DNA from: Guadua angustifolia
Lineage: Eukaryota > Streptophyta > Magnoliopsida > Poales > Poaceae
Length of the DNA stretch: 64,000 nucleotides
NCBI GenBank assembly: GCA_036346375.1
Contig: CM070512.1
Location: 36,254,466 to 36,318,465 of the forward strand
Direction of reading: 5' to 3'
Within the stretch, counting starts at the first letter, position 1. The number at the start of each line of letters is the position of its first letter. Below, in pieces: positions 1 to 10,048 of the stretch. The notes under the pieces were generated by a model that was not told where the DNA came from, made no database searches, and was given only the letters and a program-made list of their open reading frames with translations. The translations under genes were made by a program, and so were the position numbers.

Positions 1-61
1 TATCCATCTATGCTCTCATTTTCGAATCTCGGGGCGAGATTCCCATATGGGGGGGAGGATT
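1..61 (+). mobile_element. 3' end of a Ty3-gypsy internal region with polypurine tract
   Basis: The text around position 25-60 (TCTCGGGGCGAGATTC, then a run of seven G, then GAGGATT) has the same layout as the end of the gypsy element at 43930-43976 (TCTCGGGGTCGAGATTC, a G run, then the LTR). This is the usual end of a Tekay/Del-type pol region followed by a G-rich polypurine tract. The body of this element lies to the left, outside the window. Confidence 0.75.
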
Positions 62-3000
62 TGTCATGGCCCCAATTTTTTCTTCGTTTCATGCGGCTAA
101 CATTGGCGCCAACCGAGTTTTGGCCGCAATTGAGATCGACTTCCGACTTCAGTCAGTATTCCAATTTACCACTTAAGAATTTCCAGACTTAACAAAAATT
201 AAGAGCTAAACATTTTGGGGGCTTAGCCGTTCTCCTTCTTGTTACAAGTGGGGTCAAGTGAGCACAAATTGCAAAGGAATTTAGGGGCAGCAGTACAGCA
301 AATCAACTCATTTTTTTCCTGTCATCCCCAACTCCAGCCGCCCCCATCTTTTCTTTCCTCACCAAACCGCAGCCTCACTCCTCCCCCAACCGAAACCCCT
401 CACCTCCAGCCATTTTTTTTCAAGCTAGCACCTCCCATTTCCTCCCCAAGCTGAGCGTCACTCCTGCAGCCTCCCTGGGCGCCTCCCTCCTGCATCCTCT
501 CCATTGGTGGCGCCTCCTTCCACCCCCCAAGCAGCAGCCAGCTCTCCCTCCTGCAGCACTTCCCCAAAGCCAGCCCCCTCCATTCCCCTTCCACTCCCTT
601 GAAGGTAAGACCTCTCCCCTAGGGTTTGTTTGGTGTTTTCTGGTTTTGGGGGCAGCAATGATGATTTTGGGGGCTTAGGTGAGTAGAGATTTGAGATTTG
701 GATGGGGAATAACCAATCTAGGGTTTGGAGCAAAGTCTGAATTTTTGAGCAGATTTCGTAGCTACTGTTTCGGGCTAATTCGAGCAAGTTAAGTGAATTT
801 CCTGCTAGGTTGAATGTAGAGAAAGTTGTGGGTAATGGAATTATCTTTCATCTCCAACTAGAATCACTCAATTTCGTTAATCCAGCTGAAAGTTATGTCG
901 ATTTTAGTGCGTGCTGCTCTGAAAATGCTGAAAATGTGGAGCTGAAACTTGAGCTGCGAATTAAAATTAGTTAGAGGCCGAATTAAAAATTAATTTTGCC
1001 TGAGAAGTTGTAGGAAATTTTGTGTAAATTGTAAAAATGTCATCCTTTACTCAATTCCGTTAAGTATAGCAATTTATATGATGAAATTTGTGCAAGCTGT
1101 TCTGAAACTCTGAAACTTCTGAACACTGAAACTGTTCTCTGTTCCTGGACGAACTGAGAATTCTCTGAGTATAATCTGGGTGATTGGCCAAAGCTAAGTG
1201 GTAGGTTTATGTCTTGTGGTCGTCTAGGATCTGAGTTTGCTCAATTTGGTTTAGTGATCAAAAAGTTATGGCCAATTGTATCAATACTGTCCTGAAATTA
1301 GTTTGTGCTGAAAATTTCAGACTTTGGGGCTGAAGTTCAGAGTTTAATTGCAAACTTTAAATTTGTATTCTGAATGTTATGATGCATGGTAAAGTTAGAT
1401 CACCCTCTTGTGATATTTTAGAGTCCAGGAAGTCAATTTTTAGATTAAGCATTCAAGAGTTATGCCTGTTTAGGGATGTATATATGCTTGTTGTTTTCAG
1501 ATTTTGGCTATAGAATAGAAGTGGAGTTTAACAATTGCATTTTCATTCTTTAATTGAGTTGAATGTTTGCACTTTTGGAAACTGCTATGGTGATGCATCT
1601 AGCATTTCATTTCATATGCATTGCATGCATCTCATTTTCATGCATGGTGAACGTGTAGAGAACGAACCCGCGGAGGTTAATGCGACGGTGACCGAGGGGC
1701 TTACCGGAGAGCCGTCCTTTGTTGAGAACCCGACAGAAACTCAAGACAAGCACCTAAGCATTTTCAACCTTATATAATTGTATTTTGGCGAATAAATTGC
1801 TTATTGGATGATTATGTCTTGCATTATGAATTGAAATGTGGGATAGGGTTAGAACCTACTTGTTGCACATACACTCATTGATAATTGTTGAATACCTTCC
1901 TTGGAACTAGTATATGGGTATTTATATTGTGTCCATGCTTAGTTTGCTTAGATGTCGGGTATGGGCCAAGTGGTGGAAGGTTGCATCACTTGAGTTTAAT
2001 TACTTCACACTATTGGGTTGCAATGGTTATGATTATGCTTGAAATGAAAAATTGAGACCGGGCGAGAGGGTTGGATCATTTGAGTGCGGAGACTCAAATG
2101 TTGTAGTCTCGCCTGTGTTGGTTAAGGACCGATCCGTTATTTGCCATATTGATCGAGCACCCCTTGTTGATCGCATGCCCGATATAATGGTACGGTAAGC
2201 CACCCTTTCATGGCATACTACTCGATGGGTCATGCCCTCATGCGATTGGACGTGGTTGAGGGCGAGGCCTAGGTCTACTCTCGAGGGCTAAGCGAGGCTT
2301 GAGCCGCTCGAGGGAGGTTGCTAGGTGCTCGGGCCGCATGAGGATGGTTCAACGAGTAGATATGGATGGGAGGAGGGTTGACATGAGGTTCCTTGTGGCA
2401 CATGTCGTATGCGATTGATGATCCCTGCAGGTGAATAAGCGATTGAATTGCCGCTCTCGGATATGAGCACGCTTGTATCATCCGACACTTCAACGTAGTA
2501 ATAACTTAAATTGAAACTAGTTGGTATATTTGATGTTGATGCTTGTTTCATGTTATTAATTACTCTCTTTAATGCTTAAATTCAGATTTCACTCTAGTAG
2601 TAGGTGCTGTCCATAATGCTATAAAACTTATTAATTGAGTAGTTGAATGTGATTATGCAACAAAGTTAAGCTTTTATGCACTCTTACCTTAAGCTTATTC
2701 CTTGCTACATCCAAATGCATATTCTTTCGAGTCGGTCATATATGGACCACGGGTAAGTCTTGCGAGTACCTTCTGTACTCATGCTTCTGCTTTGTGGTTT
2801 TCAGGTGAGGACCCCGACGGGTGTGAGTTCTGTCGTCTTGATTTCTCGGTGGTCAAGCGGACACCGAGTAAAAGCTAGCTCAGCGATGTAAATGCCCTGA
2901 AGTGTTCAGGGGCAGGACACTTCCGGAGATGTCTTACTTTTGGTTTAACTTGGTGGTTGTATGTCATTTTGTTGTATAGTTAGCTTCTAAACTATGTCAT

Positions 3001-3183
3001 GGCAATGTTTAAATACTTGTTTAATTCTTTTGTTGGACCTTGTTGTATGACCTTGCTTAACTCTTGTTAGGATGTTACTTCTATCCATGCTGATCCTTAT
3101 GCTATGGTTGTAGTTGTGTTATATTTGTTTAGTCAATTGCTCTTATGCCTGCTGAGTGGATGTCCGTATTTCTAGGGGCGTCA
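62..3183 (+). mobile_element. 3' LTR of a Ty3-gypsy (Tekay-like) retrotransposon
   Basis: It starts TGTCATGGCCCC directly after the polypurine tract and I place its end at GGGGCGTCA (3183), which mirrors the start as LTR ends do; length 3122 bp. A pyrimidine-rich stretch at 300-600, followed by AAGGTAAGACC and CTAGGGTTTG, resembles the same zone of other gypsy LTRs in the window. The hairpin GAGTA(7 nt)TACTC at 2764-2780 is shared with the other LTRs. No open frame in it is convincing. The 5-bp target copy on the right would be TGCCG; its partner is outside the window. The right end is inferred from terminal symmetry and could be off. Confidence 0.7.
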
Positions 3184-3604
3184 TGCCGAAATTTTGTAGA
3201 TTTTGTGGGTCTTAGTAGGTTCTTGCGTGCTGTCTTCGTTGTGAGTCTGTTGGGTGGTTGTCTAGTTTGTCTTTGTGCTTGAGTTGGTGTTGTTTGTTGT
3301 GCTTCCGCGTTGCGTGTCTGGTAGTAAAGGTTTGGGTTCGTTGCCCCCTTTATGTGAATTGAATTGATATGGCAATGGAAATCGGTATGCGGGGCGATCC
3401 TGGGCGAGCTTCGGGTCGCATGCCGGGGGAATACCGGGATTGTTGTCGAGTTATTCGAATGGGATCGTTGTTGTCCTAATTGGGCTTAGGTGTTAGCACT
3501 GTGAGCACCATCGGTGATCCGTTGCTAGCCTCCAAATCCGATGAGGGCGACTGGTCATTCAAATAACCCGAGGACGGTCTGGGCGGCTCCTCACATAAAG
3601 TTAC
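3184..3604. other. Unassigned stretch, possibly upstream CACTA sequence
   Basis: No gene, RNA or repeat is recognisable. It lies between the gypsy LTR and the CACTA protease exons. If the LTR inserted into the CACTA element, this would be CACTA internal sequence, but I cannot show it. The words CTTTATGTGA (about 3348) and TCACATAAAG (about 3591) form a short inverted pair. Confidence 0.3.
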
Positions 3605-4323
3605 AAGACAAGACATACGTACTTTTACCCTACAACTTTCAGTACGTGTTTCCCTGCCTACTAGTCTGTTTTATCATGTGCAACACCATGTCATGACTAA
3701 TTGCCTTCTGCAGCTTTCACTGGATCCTTCTCATCATTACGTTGGACGATAGTACGATCACTGTGTTAGATTGATTGAAGAAACCGACAAACGATTACAA
3801 AGAAGTAATAGAATTGCTAGACAGGTAAACTCGGTCGTTGCGTTATTACTCCTGTAATCTTTCATTCCATTGCACTTAATTGCACCTAATTATGTTTAAT
3901 GAGTATTTATAACCATACACAGGGCGTACACAAAATACCGCAAGAAGAGCACGCGGTGTCGTCCCTTCAAGAAGAAGTTCAGAATAAGAACTGATTTCCC
4001 GTGCCTAAGACAGCCGCAAGGGAACAATTTATGTGGATACTATGTAATGACACACATCCTCATGTTCGTCACTGACAGTACCGACTACAACGGCGAGATG
4101 GTATATCATTACATGTTGACGCCTACTTGTCTTTGTAAAAACTAAGACACTAATTAATGCATCATTTTTTCAATGACAGCGCCTGAAGCTCGGCACCAAC
4201 AGCCTACTTGACAGCGAAATTGAAGCCCTTCGAGAGCAGCTAGCTGGGTTCATCGTACGAGAAGTCGTCAACCCGAAGGGCGAGTTTTACGAGCCACACA
4301 CGCTACAATTAACTGAAATGTGA
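3605..4323 (+). pseudogene. CACTA-borne Ulp1-like cysteine protease (peptidase C48), C-terminal exons
   Basis: Four exon pieces join in phase: up to 3641 (ends ...YVLLPYNF), 3714-3824, 3923-4100 and 4180-4323, with GT donors at 3642, 3825 and 4101 and AG acceptors before 3714, 3923 and 4180. The peptide shows FHWILL (family position of the catalytic His), then a TVLD segment (Asp), then QPQGNNLCGYYV with the active-site Gln and Cys, as in Ulp1/SENP proteases. A TGA at 3772-3774 breaks the second piece right after the Asp, where related proteins usually have Ser. The last exon ends at TGA 4321-4323. Known role: such ORFs ride on grass CACTA and some MULE elements; their function there is not established. 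The upstream exons are missing, so this copy is dead. Confidence 0.75.
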
Positions 4324-4610
4324 ATGATTGTCAATGAACATTGTAATAATTAGATATTACGATGATTTAATGTATTTCAATTATGCTTTACAAATACTTC
4401 ATTAATATTGTCATGATTAAATAAGTATTCATTGTTAAATATTATGATGATTTAATGTATTTGAATTATTATTTTCCAATACTTCATTAATATTATGCAT
4501 AACATATACCGTACGGAATAAATGTACTATAAAATATATATATAGTACATCGTTACATCATATATATACAACAAAAAAATTTATATAACTGGTTTTGGAG
4601 GTTAATATGG

Positions 4611-5089
4611 CACTGTACTTATCACTGCCGGTTTTAGCAAAATTACTGGTGGTGATAACACATTATCACTGCCGGTTGGAAAATATTAAGTGGCAGTGAT
4701 ATGGATTATCACTGCCAGTTGACAAGTATCAACCGGCAGTGATAATATATATCATTGCCAGTTGAAAAATAAAAACCGGCACTGATAATGTGTTATCACT
4801 GCCGGTTGTGGATAAAAACCCGGCAGTGATAATATTATCACTGCCGGTTGAAATATAAAAACCGGTAGTGATAATTTGTTATCACTGCCGGTTGTGGATA
4901 AAAATCCGGCAGTGATAATCCTTATCACTGCCGGTTGTATGATATAAACCGGCAGTGATATTTATTATCACTGCCAGTTTAAGAACCGGCAGTGATAGTC
5001 CCGACTATCACTGCCAGTTAGGGAGTGCCGGGTCAACATCCGGCAGTGATGCTGATGTTGATCTGGCAGTGATGTCCTTTTCTGTAGTG
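4611..5089. repeat. CACTA 3' subterminal repeat array
   Basis: About 20 copies of TATCACTGCCGGTT and its inverse AACCGGCAGTGATA, alternating in orientation every 20-30 bp, run up to the CACTA terminus. In En/Spm the subterminal motifs are the binding sites of the TNPA protein; the same role is inferred here. Because neighbours are inverted, the transcript would fold into many short hairpins. Confidence 0.85.
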
Positions 5090-5241
5090 GTGTATGTTTT
5101 CTTGCTTGTTTATAATTGCTTACATTTTCTTTTTAGTTTCGAGATGATCACGTGGCATGACGATATAAACTAATATAAAAGGTACTTAGAAGGTTTCACC
5201 TTAACTGATCGATTATCTAATTAATCACCCTTTCAACATTT

Positions 5242-5714
5242 AACACTATAAATTTGTGGTGTTTGCTTTAGGACAATATCATTTTATATCCTTGTCAAAA
5301 GTCACTAAACTTTTATGGCTCTTTGACCTAGGACACTTTGCTCATTAAAGTATAATATCAGGCTAAAAAAGGAATGGGAATGTTGGTAAAAAGTCTGTTT
5401 TGTCCCTAACCTATTCTTCTTCCTCCTCTTCTCTCCCTCCTTATCTTCTGCTCTTCCCCATCTTGCATCCATCTGCACCACATGGCTTCTCCATAGTCCC
5501 TGCAATCTTCCGCTGCATGAAAGCGCGAGTTGTCATTTGTATGGTTGAGGGGCACCGACAGTCATTTAAAAAAAATCTCTCTCCAACTTAGCCAAAAATA
5601 ATATTTTAATGGGCAGAGTATCCTATGACAAAGAGCCACCGGAGTTTAGTGTCTTTGGACAAAGATATAAAAGATAATGTCATAGAGAAAATGTCACAAA
5701 TTTACTGTATCTTA
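5242..5714. mobile_element. Foldback / long-TIR MITE-like element
   Basis: About 105 bp at the left (from CACTATAAATTTGTGG) matches, inverted and imperfectly, the right end (to CACAAATTTACTGTATC). Shared blocks include TAAATTTGTG, TTTTATATC, CACTAAACT and GGCTCTTTG. The ~230-bp centre holds a CT-rich stretch and no gene. I could not identify a target duplication, so the exact ends and the superfamily (perhaps Mutator-type) are open. Confidence 0.55.
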
Positions 5715-5931
5715 TAGCCATCTATTTCAGAAGTGCACTTGTGAATTAAAAACAAATCTAAAAAATCATAGATGTTCAACACGCCAAATTATGTGCTCTT
5801 GCCAAATTTGTGCAAAAATATGGTTTCTTGTAAAAAGTAGGTAGCGTCAACTGTGAAGTTTTCTTTTGTTTGACTGTGAGCTGCAAGCTCAGCTGCAAAC
5901 TGGTTTTATTTCTCATTTCACGGCACAATTT

Positions 5932-6246
5932 GTTTCTTGCAAGTTCAAAACCCTTTGTTTATAGTTCTCATAGCATCATACTACGCTGAAGGACCAAACA
6001 AGAATATTTTGGTGTATCTGGAATCAAACGTTTAGCGCGGAGAGAGAAAGAGAGAGACCCAAATCGTAAGAAACGCAGCTAACCACATAAAGCCTTGGTC
6101 CATGAGATTGCAGGGTTGGTCCAACAGAGAGTATAGATTGAACGACATAATTAAGTAAACATGATAAAAGGATATTCACATTTGCATAAATGATCGCGGC
6201 ACCATTGGCCCCTCAAGAGCATAATGTCTCAGAGTAAAAAAAAAAA
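5932..6246. repeat. Direct repeat, copy A (carries an empty insertion site)
   Basis: This segment (from TGTTTCTTGCAAGTTC to GTCTCAGAGT plus an A-run) is repeated at 7136-8063 with few differences. At 6130-6132 it has a single AGT where copy B holds a 597-bp CACTA-type insertion flanked by AGT. It has an AG-rich microsatellite interrupted by AAA. It does not look like a TRIM LTR pair: no primer-binding site follows copy A and no purine tract precedes copy B. Confidence 0.8.
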
Positions 6247-6500
6247 ATATTAGCAATAGATCCTTGCTATTACAAGTTTAAAATCGGTATGCGGAGTCTA
6301 TGTTACACATTCAATTGGAGATATCTGAACTAATGGGCAAATCTCTCCTATGACGGAATTTAGGATAAGATGGTGCACGAGATTAGGTAAGGATATTACA
6401 TGATAGATTACCTTCCCTTTTCCAACATTTTACTGCCTTACTGGCTAGAGCTTAAAGAACTAGGTTCCTTGTTGGTAATATACTGCTACTTCCTGTGCAG

Positions 6501-6792
6501 GAATATTTTGCTCCAATTTGACACCTCCGAGGAGTTGTATAAGAAATGCTCTCTCGAGTACATGAAAGGAAGTAAGAACCAGATTGCTTTCTAGACTGGT
6601 TCGTGCCAGACATATGTTTATGTGATTACTGGCACTGTCTTCTAATCAGAAATATGTTTGGTTTTTACATCAGTTATAATGTTAATGTAAATGTTTGTAG
6701 GAATATCACTTCAATCTCTTTGGAATGCACCAGAAATGGATAGAAAATGCATGCAAGACTTGAAGAAAACACTTTCGATCAAGAAGATGTAA
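6501..6792 (+). pseudogene. Two 3'-terminal exons of an unrecognised gene
   Basis: A pyrimidine-rich acceptor (TTCCTGTGCAG) precedes 6501. Exon 6501-6571 ends at a strong donor (GGAA/GTAAGA), an intron runs 6572-6700 and ends TTTGTAG, and exon 6701-6792 ends in TAA. The phases agree across the junction, giving about 53 codons rich in Lys and Leu, including EELYKKCSLEYMKG before and SLQSLWNAPEMDRKCMQDL after the intron. I do not recognise the family. Upstream exons are not evident. It sits between the two direct repeats, so it may be a stranded tail of a host gene or a captured fragment. Confidence 0.4.
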
Positions 6793-7135
6793 TATGTATG
6801 CTATACCGTGTTGTCAATTAATGTTCTCATTGCTACAGTTCCTGGGATATTGCAACATAAAAATTGGAACACATTTTTACTCTTATCTATTAAACAGACA
6901 AAAGTGATGCTACTACATTGGTGTGTATCTTTAACAAACCCAGGTAGCTAGCTTGCATGACCATAATTACTGCATTTAACCATTAATCCTAGAACCCTGA
7001 ATTAAGTTATTCTTCAGGAATAGCCTAAGAAATTTGATTGTAATTTTACATCACATTCAGTCATAAGAATATATAGCCCGCGATCATATATTTTTGAAAT
7101 ATACATCTCTTCTTAGCATGTGATTTTTGAAATAT
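6793..7135. other. No recognisable feature
   Basis: AT-rich sequence downstream of the putative terminal exon. It could hold that gene's 3' UTR; I see no repeat or ORF of note. Confidence 0.4.
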
Positions 7136-7242
7136 CTGTTGCTTGCAAGTTCAAAACCCTTTGTTTAGAGTTCTCATAGCATCATACTACGCTAAAAGAC
7201 CAAACAAGAATGTTTTGGTGTATCTGGAATCAAACGTTTAGC

Positions 7243-7244
<2 letters not shown>

Positions 7245-7274
<30 letters not shown>
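7245..7274. repeat. (AG)15 microsatellite
   Basis: Thirty bases of uninterrupted AG inside direct repeat copy B. Copy A has a shorter tract broken by GAAAG, so the repeat expanded after the duplication or the other copy decayed. Confidence 0.95.
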
Positions 7275-7277
<3 letters not shown>

Positions 7278-7350
7278 CAAATCGTATGAAACCCAGCTAA
7301 CCACATAAAGCCTTGGTCCATGAGAATGCAGGGTTGGTCCAATGGAGAGT

Positions 7351-7947
7351 CACTACTACATATATGACTATCAGTACCAGTTGGCAACAGCTATTAGTAC
7401 CGGTTTTTGAACCGGTACAAAGCATCCGGGACTGATGCCCATTGGGCATCAGTACCGGTTCCACCAACCGGTACTGATAGGACTAGAAATGTTTCAAAAT
7501 ATGTCGAGGGTGTATGGGAGAAGCGGAACTCGAACCTGCAACCTCGTAACTCCAGCCTCACCCTTCTAACCAACCCACCAACCATCGCGTAATGATATAC
7601 ATAGAATATGCATTCCTTTTGAACTTTCCTCAAACGAGGCATCAGTACCGGTTCGTAACACGAACCGGTATTGAAGTTTCATCGATCGGTTCGTAACACG
7701 AACCGCATCGATGCCCTCACATCAATACTTGGTTTATGTTACTTAACCGTACTAATATACCCACCTTTAGTACCGCCGTAACACGAACCGCATCGATGTG
7801 AGGACATCAAGACGTTCGTGTTACTTAACCGCATCGAAAGTCCACGACAGCCCAGTAGCCAATGAACTGCATCAAGCCCTCATCAATACGGGTTCAAATC
7901 CAACCGGGACTGATGGGCTGGTATGGAAGGTCTGATCTGTAGTAGTG
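7351..7947. mobile_element. Non-autonomous CACTA element with perfect 3-bp target duplication
   Basis: Termini CACTACTACATATATGAC and, inverted from the other end, CACTACTACAGATCAGAC; flanked by AGT at 7348-7350 and 7948-7950. The subterminal zones hold short inverted motifs around ACCGGT and GTACCGGTT, a pattern typical of CACTA ends. No transposase is encoded, so mobilisation in trans is inferred. The paralogous empty site at 6130-6132 confirms the boundaries from within the window. Confidence 0.9.
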
Positions 7948-8063
7948 AGTATAGATTGAACGGCATAATTAAGTAAACATGATAAAAGGATATTCACATT
8001 TGCATAAATGATCGCGGCACCATTGGCCCCTCAAGAGCATAATGTCTCAGAGTAAAAAAAAAA

Positions 8064-8661
8064 TTTTTTGTTAACTCATACAAGCATTCCTAGGAACATC
8101 GCCAGCAGCAAACACACCAGAAACATCGCAAGCTATAAGGATCAGCAGTGGAAGGAGGACCAGCAGGGCGTGGGAGGAGGACCGGCAGGGCGTGGTGCTC
8201 CTTGACCAGGCCTTGCCAAGACATATAAAGATCACAAAACACATATTGTCAAATAGTTTATCACACAACACATTCGTTGTATATTTCTCTATCGGCAAGA
8301 ACAATGTAGAAACACTACAATTTCACCACATGCATAAATAGTAAGAATTCGTAGATGAGATTAGAATGCACAATGTAATGCTAAAATAATACTGAATCAT
8401 TACGTCATTTGAGAATTTGCCAACTTTAATGATCTGCTAAAAATTCGATGCTATTACCAGACAAAGTGAAGTAGATGATTAACAAACAGAAAGGGACATC
8501 CTAGAGATATCTGTTATTAGTCAAATGGAGGCACATGTGCTTTTTTAAAAAAAAAGTTAAAACAACAGGAGAGGCTTCTAATGTGCTATATTATAGATAA
8601 ATAAGGGTTACAGTTTGTATTTACAATATGTACAAAGAGGCAAAACAATTTAAAGAGACTC
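8064..8661. other. Mostly featureless; a short signal-peptide-like frame on the minus strand
   Basis: The minus frame 8071-8304 ends with a hydrophobic stretch, HALLVLLPLLILIACDVSG, then VFAAGDVPRN. This looks like a secretion signal, but it lacks supporting splice sites and overlaps a 22-bp direct duplication (GGAGGACCAGCAGGGCGTGG-like, near 8155-8195). I do not call it a gene. The rest is AT-rich with nothing visible. Confidence 0.25.
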
Positions 8662-8700
8662 TAGCCAGACATTGGCAGAACTAGAAAATTTTGAATAGGT

Positions 8701-8990
8701 GTGCCTCTACTGATCCGCCATAGTGCCACGATGAGCATCTGCATTGTTTGTCATGCTGGCCCCCATGCCTCTGCACCGCTTGCCATGCCGCCCCCCTTTC
8801 CTCGCTCCGCTCGCCCGCCTTACGGCCCGAGCCGCTTGCCGCACCACGCACTGGCACATCACTTGTCGTGCCGCTTGCCCAGCCCACGCCGCAAGCAGCC
8901 TGCAAGTTGCTTGCCATGCCACTTGCCTGACCCACGCCTCCCTCTCGACGGCCTGAATTGCTTGCCATGCCGTGCGCCGTCTAACGTGCC
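8701..8990. repeat. Degenerate GC-rich repeat inside the hAT element
   Basis: The phrase GCTTGCCATGCC and close variants recur at least six times at irregular spacing with CCACGC-type linkers. Several overlapping frames stay open here only because of this composition; none resembles a known protein. Confidence 0.55.
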
Positions 8991-9290
8991 ACCTGTGTTC
9001 TATACAGATTATTTTGCAAAATTCCTTCTTTTATGTGTGCAAACTTGTTTTAGCACATTCATTTGTCACGACACTCAAATGTATAGTGTAGAAATTTAGG
9101 TTTGTATTTCCGTATGATCCCACCAATTCTATCCACCACCAAATTGGAAACATCTCAAGTTTCAAGCTCGCCAAAGTCCAAAACATTTCCCAGTCCTACT
9201 CCTAGACTGTTGACTGCCAACACAATTGCAAGTTTGGCATTCCGGAAATAAGCACGATGTAAGCACAATTTAAGCAAAGCAATAACTGAC

Positions 9291-9712
9291 CTAAACAATC
9301 CGGAAATCAAACATAGAACAACCAGGTGCTTGGCATTCCGGTAGAGCACAGCCCCTCCATTCTGCGCTGAGAAGATGGACGCCGCAAGGAGATGGGGTAT
9401 AGCGATCTCCACAACCTGCAAGCACAATCACATAATAGACCCATCAGCAAAAAATTAGCCAAATCACGAGGTAAAAGTCAAATTAAGAACTCGCACTACA
9501 GCGACGCTGATGAGGGGCGTCGCACTACAGTGGCGCTGATGAGGGATGTGAAGCCGATGAACATGACCCAGCGGTTGGTAGTGATGAGGGCCCACATTTG
9601 CCTGAGCGCGGAGGCCACTGTCTCCCTACTGGCCTCGATGCGCCTGCCCCGTCCCTGGCCACCTTGCTGTCCTCAAGCCTCCACTAGTTGCCCCAGGGAG
9701 TACGTTTTGCAC
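9291..9712 (-). pseudogene. Fragment of an ABCB26/TAP1-like half ABC transporter gene
   Basis: On the minus strand, exon B (9415 down to 9291) has an acceptor TGCTTGCAG and donor TTTAG/GTCAGT. Its frame reads VVEIAIPHLLAASIFSAQ, then YRNAKHLVVLCLISG. Upstream, the frame near 9520-9660 reads MWALITTNRWVMFIGFTSLI. This order of a tryptophan-rich segment followed by EI.IPH..AASIFSAQ matches, from memory, the first membrane segments of plant ABC transporter B family member 26 (chloroplast TAP-like half transporter). The ATP-binding domain is absent. A 26-bp duplication sits at the donor of the upstream exon (about 9485-9535). As it lies wholly inside an element with target duplications, capture is the likely origin. 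Confidence 0.55.
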
Positions 9713-10048
9713 TGAGAGGGGACTAAGGGTAGCTGTGCCGAGTCTAAAAATTTTGGAGGTGCCGAGGTGTACCCGGCACCCCTAGTTCCATCTCTATAGC
9801 CAGAGAAGGATGTCAGCATGATACTCCGCCTTCACTCTGTGTAGAGTGCAGACGTGCAGTCTTGAAGCAGTTAGATAACGACTTGATGTAGTTAGATAAT
9901 GACATAGCGATGCACGAATAAAGCAGCATGCAGAATGTTGACTTCATAAATGAACATTTACACAAAAGATCATCCATATATATGCTGCAATTTATAAAAC
10001 TGGACATAACAGAACAAACACAATATGACAATTTGTGACATTATAGAA

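Larger units (their letters stand above)
3605..5089 (+). mobile_element. CACTA (En/Spm) transposon, 3' part
   Basis: Three layers support this: protease exons of the type carried by grass CACTA elements (to 4323), an AT-rich gene-free stretch (4324-4610), and a subterminal array of inverted 14-bp motifs ending in TCTGTAGTG (5081-5089), the complement of a CACTACAGA terminus. The next three bases GTG (5090-5092) would be the 3-bp target duplication. No matching CACTA 5' end is visible upstream, so the left end is lost or lies beyond the inserted gypsy LTR. No transposase (TNPD) coding is present. Confidence 0.8.
7136..8063. repeat. Direct repeat, copy B (split by a CACTA-type insertion)
   Basis: Second copy of the segment at 5932-6246, from TGTTGCTTGCAAGTTC to GTCTCAGAGT plus an A-run. 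The copy is interrupted at 7351-7947; removing the insert and one AGT restores collinearity with copy A. It also contains a pure (AG)15 tract at 7245-7274, interrupted in copy A. Confidence 0.85.
8670..9796. mobile_element. hAT-type transposon carrying a host gene fragment
   Basis: An exact 8-bp duplication TAGCCAGA flanks it (8662-8669 and 9797-9804), the target size of the hAT superfamily. Ends: CATTGGCAGAACTAG at left and, inverted from the right, TAGAGATGGAACTAG, which share GAACTAG and some outer bases. AAAATTTT occurs near both ends. The cargo is not transposase: a degenerate GC-rich repeat (8701-8990) and, on the minus strand, exons resembling an ABC transporter. The terminal inverted repeats are imperfect, so assignment rests mainly on the target duplication. 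Confidence 0.65.

Noticed and set aside
5932..8063. Interpretation of the direct repeats as a TRIM or small LTR element
   Set aside because: No primer-binding site after the first copy, no purine tract before the second, and no matching 5-bp flanks.
8071..8304. Signal-peptide-like minus-strand frame as a secreted small protein
   Set aside because: No mature domain, no start context or splice support, and a 22-bp duplication inside; kept only as a note.
9760..9786. Helitron 3' end (stem GGTGCCG...CGGCACC followed by CTAG-T)
   Set aside because: The stem lies only one base from CTAG, there is no Helitron 5' TC end, and an 8-bp target duplication a few bases away fits hAT better.
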